Shown: piece after piece, positions 47,919 through 55,416 of the stretch
Numbering within the stretch: the first letter of the stretch is position 1
Layout: each line of letters opens with the position of its first letter
Assembly: GCA_023136835.1 (NCBI GenBank)
Contig: JAGLQN010000175.1
Coordinates: 1-60,310 of the forward strand
Origin: Candidatus Omnitrophota bacterium
Lineage (GTDB): Bacteria; Omnitrophota; Gorgyraeia; Zapsychrales; Zapsychraceae
DNA: 60,310 nt
Reading direction: 5' to 3'
Notes under the pieces: generated by a model
Told to the model about the DNA's origin: nothing
Database searches by the model: none
What the model saw: the letters and a program-made list of their open reading frames with translations, nothing else
Program-made: the position numbers and the translations under genes

Positions 47919-48584
47919 ATGCAGGAAAAAATAGAAAGAGGGGTAGTAGCGGAGACAATAGAACAGGTTTTATGGGAAGTAGCTCAGTATGGGAAGGATA
48001 GGGCTAATGGAACCCGAGAAATGATTAACTATATTTCTGTGATCGAGTTTAAAAATTCCGGAGGTTCAATAGTAGTTGGGAGCTCCGAGATAGACGGAAT
48101 GAATATCGGAAGAGAGCAGTCGAATATAATCCGTCTATATAATTCACAAATGAACAATGATTGGGAGCGGAAATTAGCTACCGAGGATTATCATTATGCG
48201 TTCCTACAATACGGTCTTCTCCATAAGATCCGAGAAACCAATTTTTTCCATCAGGAAGGAGTAGAGTCCAGGAAGAATATAATCTTTTCATCTGATTGTA
48301 TTAGCAGTATCCAACTAATAGTTCGAGATGAAGAAGTCGGATTAATGGTTCATATGAGATCGTCGGATGTTTTTAATCTACTTCCATTAGACCTCCTCGC
48401 TCTAACTAAAATACTCAGAGCGGTGATACATGAGCACTCGATAGATGTATCGGAAAGGAGAGTATGCATGCATATAACATATGGTTCCCTTCATATATAT
48501 GAGGGCGATATTGAAGCAGCTATAGAAGTCGGGGTGGGACCAGGAGGTGAGAAGTACAATGAAACCGTCCGCCGTAATCTCTAA
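47919..48584 (+). CDS. ThyA-fold protein 3 (dCMP hydroxymethylase-like, Asp type, 221 aa)
   Basis: The third thymidylate synthase-family protein here. Ser-Ser-Asp-Cys-Ile-Ser-Ser-Ile-Gln places the catalytic Cys at 127 and Gln at 132. Arg-Ser-Ser-Asp-Val-Phe (147-152) lies 23 residues after the Cys, as in E. coli ThyA, followed by Leu-Leu-Pro-Leu-Asp with Asp158 exactly 8 after Asp150. ThyA has Asn there; dCMP hydroxymethylases have Asp. Ser-Leu-His-Ile-Tyr (190-194) is the late His-x-Tyr motif. The N-terminal Gly-Thr-Arg-Glu-Met (31-35) is also family-like. GGGGTGA precedes ATG 47919, preferred over the GTG 9 bases upstream. Likely a dCMP-directed enzyme. Confidence 0.72.
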   Translation: MQEKIERGVVAETIEQVLWEVAQYGKDRANGTREMINYISVIEFKNSGGSIVVGSSEIDGMNIGREQSNIIRLYNSQMNNDWERKLATEDYHYAFLQYGLLHKIRETNFFHQEGVESRKNIIFSSDCISSIQLIVRDEEVGLMVHMRSSDVFNLLPLDLLALTKILRAVIHEHSIDVSERRVCMHITYGSLHIYEGDIEAAIEVGVGPGGEKYNETVRRNL

Positions 48585-48792
48585 AATGTACAACCTAAAC
48601 ATAGGGCATCTGGGTCATATTGTAGTGAATGGTAAACATAAATATTATATCACTGTATCAGACCTGGAGAAACTCTCAGAGGATAGTACAGAGATAGAGA
48701 TATTGAGTACTGAGGTGAGCCATCTGAAGAGTCAAGATGTGGTAGGACGAGCGCCTCCTACTAATAAGAAGAAGTTGTACAATGTGAGGTGA
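48559..48792 (+). CDS. Unknown small protein (77 aa)
   Basis: The product is not recognised. It has 77 residues, with strands in the first half (Gly-His-Leu-Gly-His-Ile-Val-Val-Asn-Gly) and a polar helix after it. The end is basic. GGAGGTGA lies 9 bases before ATG 48559, which overlaps the end of the third ThyA-fold gene by 26 bases. It is tightly packed in the operon and so probably expressed together with it. There is no zinc motif or membrane segment. A role with the neighbouring enzyme is possible but unsupported. Confidence 0.55.
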   Translation: MKPSAVISKMYNLNIGHLGHIVVNGKHKYYITVSDLEKLSEDSTEIEILSTEVSHLKSQDVVGRAPPTNKKKLYNVR

Positions 48793-48797
48793 TTAGG

Positions 48798-49229
48798 ATG
48801 GTGGAACGACTTCTTATCGTGATCATTATATTGCTAGTACTCGGGTATAGTACAATGGATAGCCAAGAGATAATAGACCCTCTGGAAAATGAGCGAGAAA
48901 GAATAGATCCAGTGGTAAGTAATGAACCCGATGAATCAGAAATCCGAGACATCATATGGAATACATTTACGGAGGCCGGATTTAATATAAGAGGATTATC
49001 CGTAGAGGATGGTCTGGTTTATATTAATGTATACGGAGTAGGTGAATATACTGAACATGAAAAAAAACAGGCCATCACGGTAATGACAGAGAATATTCAT
49101 CTGACTCGTATGAATAGTGGGGAAACAGACCCCACTATAGTATATCTACGAGATGAGTACGGGATAGATGTTGCTTCGGCCCGATATTATCCGAGCTTGG
49201 GGCGAGTTAGTGCTATACAGGTATATTGA
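48798..49229 (+). CDS. Membrane-anchored protein (143 aa)
   Basis: The first 17 residues after the Met are a hydrophobic anchor (Leu-Leu-Ile-Val-Ile-Ile-Ile-Leu-Leu-Val-Leu). An acidic linker follows (about 22-48), then a small alpha-beta domain (about 50-143) with Glu-Ala-Gly-Phe-Asn-Ile-Arg and Val-Tyr-Ile-Asn-Val-Tyr. GAGGTGA lies about 6 bases before ATG 48798, better placed than the GTG start 9 bases upstream. The domain would face outside if the anchor is a signal anchor. It overlaps the polymerase start by one base. The function is unknown. Confidence 0.6.
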   Translation: MVERLLIVIIILLVLGYSTMDSQEIIDPLENERERIDPVVSNEPDESEIRDIIWNTFTEAGFNIRGLSVEDGLVYINVYGVGEYTEHEKKQAITVMTENIHLTRMNSGETDPTIVYLRDEYGIDVASARYYPSLGRVSAIQVY

Positions 49230-51097
49230 TGACCCCGATTGTAAAGACGGAGCCCCGAATTTTGATTTTAGATTTGGAGACCACCTCTCTCAATACAGAT
49301 GAGGCCGTTATCGTAACTGCCGGGATATGGAATAATTATACCAATAAAATTCAGTACCTTTATCATAACGATATACCAATTCTCCGGAAAGCTATAAAGC
49401 GGGCCGACTTCGTGGTAACATTTAATGGAGAGAGATACGACCTTCCCGTGATGCTCAATTCTCATAACAAGGTATTGAAATATGAATCATCGATGAAGAG
49501 AAAACATATTGACCTATATCCCATTATTAAAACTAGGGCCGGTATGTTTGGGGCTCATGTATTCAAAGACGGGTTTTCATTAGATGCCATATGTAAAGCC
49601 CTAAAGATCGGGGATAAGATAGATGATTTTGATTATGGTATTTTACAGAAGAAGGTACTCACTTCGGAGGATAAGATAGAGATTGAGAGGTATCTTAAAG
49701 TGGATATTGAACTCACCCGGGATTTATATTTATATCTAGAAGACATGTTTGAGGCATTCCGAGATCTATTACCCGAGAAAGATGTAGAACGTAAAAGTTA
49801 TATTAGATCCTCTCCGGGCTCTCTGGCATACAAAGTAATTTGTCATCGGGCGCAAATAAGAGAAGAGTACAAGGCGGAAAAGGGGACAGTCGAAAATCAC
49901 CACGAAGAGTTCAAAGGAGGGCTAGTATTAGGGCCTTATCAGAAAGAAGCGAGAGGAGAGATATATTGTGCCGATTATACTTCCGCCTACCCCCATGCCT
50001 ACATGCAAGGCAATCTTTACACCCACTGTGAGAAATGTAGAGAGGGGAAATGTGATTACCGATACACCGGCGGGACTATCCCCGGATCCGAATGTACTCT
50101 CCGATTACACGGATCCTATTGTAGTAAAGGGGGGATGGGGGAGCTTGAAAGAGCGATTAAAGATTTATTTCAGATGCGATTAGAAGCTAAGGCAGTGGTG
50201 AAAAGACACAAAGAGCGGAATGAGCATCAGAGAGACACAGCTGATAAACTACAGTATGCACTCAAAATTGTGATCAATACCATTTATGGAATATCCGGAG
50301 CGGAGAAATTTATCCAAGTATATGATAGAGATACCGCCAGAGATTGTACTAAGATATGTAGATTCAATCTTGCCTATCTTCATAAAAGACTTAGCGAAGA
50401 GGGGTACATTCCATTATATGGAGACACGGATAGTGCATATCTAATCGATGTCTATCGAGATAAAGAGAAGTTAGAAATTCTTTTAGATCAGATATTGAGG
50501 GATATCCAATCTATCATGCCTTTTCCCCAAGCCACATTCAGATTGGAGTTAGAACCACCGATACAATATGCTAAATTTTTTTCAGATAGTCATGGAGGTT
50601 ATAAGAAGAAGAAATATATCCTACTATATGACGATAATAAGGTTAGTGTGAAGGGGCTTCAAGTTATCCGATCGGACTCCTCTCTATTATCACGGGAGAT
50701 ATGGAACAGACATCTCAAAAGACATATTGTAGAGGAGAAAGAGGCAGTGGTTTCGCGAGACTTACTCGATCAGTGGATCGAACATATATTAGAAGAGAAC
50801 CTTGAATACGCGGCGACTGAGTTCAAAGTCAGAGAACCCGGGTACTATCAAAATCCTAATCAGATTCAGGCCCAAATCGCCCAGAAGTATGGTGAAGGGA
50901 AGCATCTGATGATTAAAAATAGAAGAGGATGGGGTGTAGGAAAAGGGGTTAAATACGTTCCGATAGAGGAGGCTAAGGAGATGCCATTGAGAGACATGGA
51001 TATATCGAGAGTCTATGCAGATCTTTCCGATTTAATACTCTCAGATCAGGTCACATTTGGAGACATATTCAAAACAGATAACAACACAGAAATATAG
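49229..51097 (+). CDS. polB: Family B DNA polymerase (622 aa)
   Basis: Replicates the viral genome. Exonuclease motifs: Asp-Leu-Glu-Thr (15-18), Asn-Gly-Glu-Arg-Tyr-Asp (66-71) and Tyr-Leu-Lys-Val-Asp (155-159). Polymerase motifs: A, Asp-Tyr-Thr-Ser-Ala-Tyr-Pro (249-255); B, Lys-Ile-Val-Ile-Asn-Thr-Ile-Tyr-Gly (346-354); C, Tyr-Gly-Asp-Thr-Asp-Ser (397-402). All are intact, so it should proofread. At 622 residues it is compact; cellular archaeal PolB is near 770-800. Between motifs A and B lies a Cys-rich insert (Cys267, 270, 275, 289, 298) that could bind metal. The ATG overlaps the preceding stop. It is probably clamped by the PCNA-like protein. Confidence 0.93.
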   Translation: MTPIVKTEPRILILDLETTSLNTDEAVIVTAGIWNNYTNKIQYLYHNDIPILRKAIKRADFVVTFNGERYDLPVMLNSHNKVLKYESSMKRKHIDLYPIIKTRAGMFGAHVFKDGFSLDAICKALKIGDKIDDFDYGILQKKVLTSEDKIEIERYLKVDIELTRDLYLYLEDMFEAFRDLLPEKDVERKSYIRSSPGSLAYKVICHRAQIREEYKAEKGTVENHHEEFKGGLVLGPYQKEARGEIYCADYTSAYPHAYMQGNLYTHCEKCREGKCDYRYTGGTIPGSECTLRLHGSYCSKGGMGELERAIKDLFQMRLEAKAVVKRHKERNEHQRDTADKLQYALKIVINTIYGISGAEKFIQVYDRDTARDCTKICRFNLAYLHKRLSEEGYIPLYGDTDSAYLIDVYRDKEKLEILLDQILRDIQSIMPFPQATFRLELEPPIQYAKFFSDSHGGYKKKKYILLYDDNKVSVKGLQVIRSDSSLLSREIWNRHLKRHIVEEKEAVVSRDLLDQWIEHILEENLEYAATEFKVREPGYYQNPNQIQAQIAQKYGEGKHLMIKNRRGWGVGKGVKYVPIEEAKEMPLRDMDISRVYADLSDLILSDQVTFGDIFKTDNNTEI

Positions 51098-51119
51098 GGA
51101 AGAAGAGAGAGGGATTGAC

Positions 51120-51332
51120 ATGAAAACTAATGAAGACGGAGAGGAGATATTGATTCAGAAAAAGAACTACCGAGATACTCATAAAGAAGAGGTAAAAAAA
51201 TACCGAGAAGAGAACAAAGAGACTTTAGCTAAGAAGAACAAAATATATCGAGAAAACCACAAGAAAGAAGCTGCAGAAAGACAACAGAGATGGAGAGAAC
51301 GAAGGAAAAAAGGACAGGAGGAACAAGAATGA
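51120..51332 (+). CDS. Basic repeat protein (70 aa)
   Basis: A very charged, fully helical small protein. After 14 residues it consists of repeats near Tyr-Arg-Glu-Glu-Asn-Lys-Glu (for example Lys-Lys-Tyr-Arg-Glu-Glu-Asn and Ile-Tyr-Arg-Glu-Asn-His), like the tails of genes 37781 and 59638. A purine-rich GAGAGAGGGA precedes ATG 51120. It overlaps the next gene in an ATGA. Such helices bind DNA in phage endonucleases; here no nuclease motif remains, so it may be a DNA-binding accessory. The function is otherwise unknown. Confidence 0.5.
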   Translation: MKTNEDGEEILIQKKNYRDTHKEEVKKYREENKETLAKKNKIYRENHKKEAAERQQRWRERRKKGQEEQE

Positions 51333-51865
51333 ATGAAAAAATAGTATGGATAGATAGTGATAATTTCGATACTCTAGAAGGGTATCATAGTCCGGGTTTA
51401 GAGATGTTTTCAGATGCGGATGAAAATTCGACATTAGCAGACGAAATAGAATTGAGAGTAGACTATAACACCCTAGATGCTAAGCAGAAAAAGGCCCTGC
51501 CTAAAATACCAGGTGATTTTAAGGTATACTGCAATGAAAAATCCCGTCCGCCTCCCTCTCTGAAAGATAGAGTGGTTAAAGAGAGATTCTTTGCTAAGAG
51601 TGATATCATACCCCTGATCAAAATGATATTGAAAGAGTCCAATAGAGAGAAGGTATTGCAGGCATTAATCAAGGAGAACATATCCCCAATCGTGCTAGAA
51701 ATTTGGCTACTTAGACCATTCTCGGTCTCCAGAGCATCTCTGGAAGTACTAATGACCGCATCTCAATATATTTATAGAAAGGAGACATACTATTATATGT
51801 TGGCTAATAATTTTACGCCGAATAGTAAAGTAAAATTTATTTTTCCTAAGAAGGTGAGGGGTTAA
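51329..51865 (+). CDS. Helical protein of unknown function (178 aa)
   Basis: The N-terminus (1-60) is acidic with Trp-Ile-Asp-Ser-Asp. Residues 60-178 look like a bundle of helices: Leu-Lys-Asp-Arg-Val-Val-Lys, Ile-Ile-Pro-Leu-Ile-Lys-Met-Ile-Leu, Val-Leu-Glu-Ile-Trp-Leu-Leu, Ala-Ser-Gln-Tyr-Ile-Tyr-Arg-Lys-Glu-Thr. The bundle recalls a clamp-loader collar domain, and the large RFC subunit is missing here, but this is only a resemblance. AGGAGG precedes ATG 51329, preferred over an upstream in-frame Met. It lies between polymerase and ribonucleotide reductase genes. Confidence 0.5.
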   Translation: MNEKIVWIDSDNFDTLEGYHSPGLEMFSDADENSTLADEIELRVDYNTLDAKQKKALPKIPGDFKVYCNEKSRPPPSLKDRVVKERFFAKSDIIPLIKMILKESNREKVLQALIKENISPIVLEIWLLRPFSVSRASLEVLMTASQYIYRKETYYYMLANNFTPNSKVKFIFPKKVRG

Positions 51866-51870
51866 TATAA

Positions 51871-52332
51871 ATGACTGAGACATTAATAGCTGTGGGTAGC
51901 ATAGGATATGGTTTCGGATTAGAGACAGAAGGGAGATACATATCTATGAATGTGTATTTCGCGGGATGTAGTAAGGAACCGAAATGTGAAGGGTGTCATA
52001 ATCCGGGTTTATGGGAAGTGGACAAAGTGATTTTGATGAAGGTATCCGAATTTAGGGATATGATAGAGCGGGACCTACCTCTGATCAAGGCTATTGTCAT
52101 AATGGGGGGAGAACCATTAGATCAGCCTGAAGGATTGCTAGTATTATGTGATATAGCGAGAGACAAAGGTTTATGTATCTATCTTTATTCCGGGATGGAG
52201 ATTCAGGACATTCATCCATTAATACTAGATAGGGTAGATGTCTTGGTAGCCGGTCCATATATACAGGCCTTAGCCGAACCAGGGGCATGGCCGGCCTCTA
52301 CAAATCAGACCGTTTATAGAATGAGTAGATAA
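51871..52332 (+). CDS. nrdG: Anaerobic ribonucleotide reductase activating protein (NrdG, radical SAM)
   Basis: Uses S-adenosylmethionine and a 4Fe-4S cluster to create the glycyl radical on NrdD. The cluster cysteines are in Gly-Cys-Ser-Lys-Glu-Pro-Lys-Cys-Glu-Gly-Cys-His-Asn-Pro (33, 39, 42): a C-x5-C-x2-C spacing instead of the usual C-x3-C-x2-C. Gly-Gly-Glu-Pro-Leu (about 74-78) binds the SAM amino group. Val-Leu-Val-Ala-Gly-Pro-Tyr near 128 is also family-like. The 153 residues match phage and archaeal NrdG. It is followed after 22 bases by nrdD. GAGGGG precedes the ATG. Confidence 0.88.
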   Translation: MTETLIAVGSIGYGFGLETEGRYISMNVYFAGCSKEPKCEGCHNPGLWEVDKVILMKVSEFRDMIERDLPLIKAIVIMGGEPLDQPEGLLVLCDIARDKGLCIYLYSGMEIQDIHPLILDRVDVLVAGPYIQALAEPGAWPASTNQTVYRMSR

Positions 52333-52354
52333 TTAGATATAATGAGGTAATAAC

Positions 52355-54235
52355 ATGTTAAACACTACATTACAACTGGACCCCCAGTTTGAAAAACTGT
52401 ATAATAGTATAGCAGATACCCGGGAAGGAAAAGAACTATTAAAATTGAGTGGTATCGATATAGATCAGTTAGATCCGGGGTATTTATCCCATTCTTATTT
52501 CCAATCTAACTGGGAAGAGGACTCCACTGATGCAAATGCAAATGCAAATAATATGGGACCTATCAATTACGGCCTGGAAATATCTAAACCGCAGTTAAAA
52601 CTAATAGGATTATATCTTCTACATCGATATACTCGAAAGGAATATACTGCCAGATATGCAGACCAGTTATTAAAGGGGATCATTGCGGGGGACTATTACT
52701 TTCATGATGCCAGTGGAATAGGTATACAGACGCCGTACTGTTATTCGTATTCCACACAGTGGATAATGAGTAATGGTATACCATGGGGACAATTAAAATC
52801 ACTCCCTCCGAAGAGGGCATCCAGCTATATTGCTCAGGTAGTCGAGGTTACTATGGAACTCAGTATGGAATTTGCAGGGGCTATTGCTCCAGCTGATGTA
52901 TTGGTACATTATGCCTATTACTCTAAGCGGGAAGGATTATCGGACAAGGAGATCGAAAATCATCTCCAGAATATGGTTCATATATTTAATAAACAGTTTA
53001 GACCCGGCGGCCAATCACCGTTTTCTAACCTGAGTATATTCGACCGCCCGAATTTAGAAGCTATGTTCGGGCATATATGTTATGAAGATGGCTCTACTCC
53101 TGATTATGATGAGATAATGCGGGTACAACATATATTCTTAGATTGGTTCTGCAAAGGGGATCCTATCACTAATATGCCTTATAGGTTCCCGATTGTTACG
53201 GTCAATTTTATGCTAGATAATAATGGGGCTATTGTGGATGAAGAGTTTTTATCCTGGGTGGCGAAATATAATACGGAAAAGGGATGTCTCAATATCCACT
53301 CCGGGAAGGTAGGAAAATTAGCAATGTGCTGTCGTTATATTAACGACGTGAAGAGAATGCGACAATTCCAAACCGATACATTCGGAAACGGAGGTTTAAA
53401 TATAGGGGCTCACAGAGTGGTGACATTAAATCTCCCCAGAATAGCCTATCAAGCACAAGGAGACTGGGATAGATATACTGAGATTCTGAATCAGAAAATG
53501 AGTGAGGCTAGAGATCTTCTAATAGTTCACCGGAAGAGGATCCTGGGTAAACGAATCGAACAGAACTTTTTAAAGAGTTTTAAGTACGGGTTGGCTCATC
53601 CTTCTCATTTCTTTTCCACCTTCGGTTTTGTGGGAATATATGAAAGTGTGACAGCCATGGGGTTGAATATAGAGGACCGGGATGGTAGAGATAGAGCATT
53701 ACAGATATTGCAATTTATGGATCAGAGGGCGGCTGAATATTCCGATCAGACTGGATATGCTTTTAACACCGAGGAAATCCCAGCCGAGGGAGCAGCCGTA
53801 TCTCTCCCTAAGAAAGATCGAGTATTATTCCCGGGTGATGTAGAAGTGGTTATGTATTCGAATCAATTCATCCCTCTATCATCCAGAACGTCATTATCTA
53901 ATAGGATAAATACATCCGGGAAGTTGATGAAAGAAGTATCGGGTGGGTCTATCCTGCATATAAATATAGACGAAAAAATTACTAACTCCGGGATAATGCG
54001 ATCACTAATATCTAAAGCCATAACTAGTGGGGTTAATCATATGGCAATAAATTATGGTTTTACCATATGCCCCTCGAATCCGGAGCATAATTCTACCGGG
54101 ATCCATGAATATTGTCCTGTTTGTGGCGAGGAGATTCAGGATTGGATGACCCGGGTGGTTGGGTATTTCGTTCCTATTTCTAAATGGAACCCCACCCGTC
54201 AGAAATTAGATTTTCCGGAAAGGGAGTGGTATTAA
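52355..54235 (+). CDS. nrdD: Anaerobic (class III) ribonucleoside-triphosphate reductase (NrdD)
   Basis: Reduces ribonucleotides to deoxyribonucleotides without oxygen. The 626 residues include Pro-Phe-Ser-Asn-Leu-Ser-Ile (about 222-228) and a Cys-Cys-Arg-Tyr (about 326-329) region. A Gly-Gly-Leu-Asn-Ile-Gly-Ala-His-Arg-Val-Val-Thr-Leu-Asn-Leu segment (about 347-361) is typical of the family. Near the end, Cys-Pro-Val-Cys-Gly (587-591) is part of the zinc site, and Arg-Val-Val-Gly-Tyr (600-604) carries the glycyl radical at Gly603. No N-terminal ATP-cone is evident. GAGGT precedes the ATG. Together with NrdG it shows that the host is anaerobic at infection. Confidence 0.93.
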   Translation: MLNTTLQLDPQFEKLYNSIADTREGKELLKLSGIDIDQLDPGYLSHSYFQSNWEEDSTDANANANNMGPINYGLEISKPQLKLIGLYLLHRYTRKEYTARYADQLLKGIIAGDYYFHDASGIGIQTPYCYSYSTQWIMSNGIPWGQLKSLPPKRASSYIAQVVEVTMELSMEFAGAIAPADVLVHYAYYSKREGLSDKEIENHLQNMVHIFNKQFRPGGQSPFSNLSIFDRPNLEAMFGHICYEDGSTPDYDEIMRVQHIFLDWFCKGDPITNMPYRFPIVTVNFMLDNNGAIVDEEFLSWVAKYNTEKGCLNIHSGKVGKLAMCCRYINDVKRMRQFQTDTFGNGGLNIGAHRVVTLNLPRIAYQAQGDWDRYTEILNQKMSEARDLLIVHRKRILGKRIEQNFLKSFKYGLAHPSHFFSTFGFVGIYESVTAMGLNIEDRDGRDRALQILQFMDQRAAEYSDQTGYAFNTEEIPAEGAAVSLPKKDRVLFPGDVEVVMYSNQFIPLSSRTSLSNRINTSGKLMKEVSGGSILHINIDEKITNSGIMRSLISKAITSGVNHMAINYGFTICPSNPEHNSTGIHEYCPVCGEEIQDWMTRVVGYFVPISKWNPTRQKLDFPEREWY

Positions 54236-54744
54236 TGATAGTCATTGGAATTGGCGGAAAAGCTCATTCCGGGAAAGATACGGCCGCAGACTTTCTAGTA
54301 GAGAAGTATGGTTTTGTCAAAGTTGCATTCGCTGATGCTCTTAAAGAGATGATACATAAAGAGTATCATATCCCCAAAGATCAATTATGGTGTGATGTTA
54401 AAACCCCATATGTTCGTAAATTATTGCAGGATACAGGAGAAAGGGCCAGACAGCAAAACCCCGGGCACTGGGTAGATCTATTATGGGAAAAAATAACAAA
54501 GGGAAATTACGGAAGAGTGGTCATTCCGGATGTCCGGCATGTTCAGGAGAGAAAATTTGTGGAGTATGATATGAGAGGAGTATCGATAGAGATTATCCGG
54601 ACAGAGGGTAGACCGATTGAGCATAATCCCGACCATATTTCTGAGCAGAAAATGAGAGACTGGGATTATATCATCCATAATGACGGTTCTAAGGAAGAGT
54701 TATTCCAGAAGATCGAGAATATGTTAAAGACGGAGGAGGTATAA
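54235..54744 (+). CDS. Deoxynucleoside monophosphate kinase (T4 gp1-like)
   Basis: Phosphorylates dNMPs to dNDPs. The 169-residue product starts with strand and P-loop Gly-Gly-Lys-Ala-His-Ser-Gly-Lys-Asp-Thr (7-16); the Asp after Lys is a mark of phage dNMP kinases. Phe-Ala-Asp-Ala-Leu-Lys (about 33-38) and Asp-Val-Arg-His (about 100-103) are further family motifs. T4's homologue accepts dTMP, dGMP and 5-hydroxymethyl-dCMP, which is of interest beside three ThyA-fold proteins. GGGAG precedes the ATG, which overlaps the NrdD stop. Confidence 0.8.
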   Translation: MIVIGIGGKAHSGKDTAADFLVEKYGFVKVAFADALKEMIHKEYHIPKDQLWCDVKTPYVRKLLQDTGERARQQNPGHWVDLLWEKITKGNYGRVVIPDVRHVQERKFVEYDMRGVSIEIIRTEGRPIEHNPDHISEQKMRDWDYIIHNDGSKEELFQKIENMLKTEEV

Positions 54745-55361
54745 TGGACCTTAACCCATTCACTTTTTTAGACAAAGTGATTCACTTCGGCCAGATAGAG
54801 AGGTCCTTGGTAGGATGTCAGATACTACCGAAAGAGAGTTACAGTAAGAAGATCGTGGTCCGTAAAGGGATAAATACATACTCTATTTCATATAACAGGG
54901 AGCTGGAGCAGGCTATATACCGGATGCATCATTCAGATTTATCTAATAGGATGAGACGGATATACGATTTGGCGGGAACTAGAGAGCCCTATGTAGTTGA
55001 AAAATTATTGAATAGGTTATCATTTTTAGAACCTATGGGAGACTATAGTGACCGATGGAATCTAATATTGAAGGATGGTCGGTATTCGGAATCCCCTGAT
55101 GAAGCTTCGAGATTATTGGATTATCTGATACACGAAGGACTATTGGAATATGACTGCGAAGGATACTATTCTCCTAACTCCGACTGGGTAACAAAGATTA
55201 AGAAAAATAGAGTGTTATCCAAATCGAAAGCATCGGGGTTATTAAGATCTAACGATCCCGGGGCGATAGAGACATTCCTTTCATCCCTGGGGTATCGTTT
55301 AGATGGCGAAAAATATAGACTTAATGATATAGGGGTGTGTATGATGGAACAAACTATATAA
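54744..55361 (+). CDS. Unknown protein, possibly winged-helix (205 aa)
   Basis: The product is not recognised. The 205 residues alternate helices and short strands. A segment at about 115-145 (Asp-Glu-Ala-Ser-Arg-Leu-Leu-Asp-Tyr-Leu-Ile-His-Glu-Gly-Leu-Leu-Glu-Tyr) followed by a Gly-Tyr-Tyr turn looks like a winged helix. The sequence just after it is basic (Lys-Ile-Lys-Lys-Asn-Arg). GGAGGAGG precedes the ATG, which overlaps the kinase stop. It could be a regulator at the end of the nucleotide operon. No catalytic motif is seen. Confidence 0.6.
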   Translation: MDLNPFTFLDKVIHFGQIERSLVGCQILPKESYSKKIVVRKGINTYSISYNRELEQAIYRMHHSDLSNRMRRIYDLAGTREPYVVEKLLNRLSFLEPMGDYSDRWNLILKDGRYSESPDEASRLLDYLIHEGLLEYDCEGYYSPNSDWVTKIKKNRVLSKSKASGLLRSNDPGAIETFLSSLGYRLDGEKYRLNDIGVCMMEQTI

Positions 55362-55398
55362 GAGAATAAGACATACTAAGTATTGTAGAGTAACATTA
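55355..55398 (+). promoter_or_regulatory. Promoter of gene 55417
   Basis: TATATA (55355-55360), then AGACATACTAAGTATTGTAG and AGTAACATTA (55369-55398): a copy of the shared start-site motif just past the end of the preceding gene. Confidence 0.65.
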
Positions 55399-55416
55399 GT
55401 TTACTGAGGAAATATC

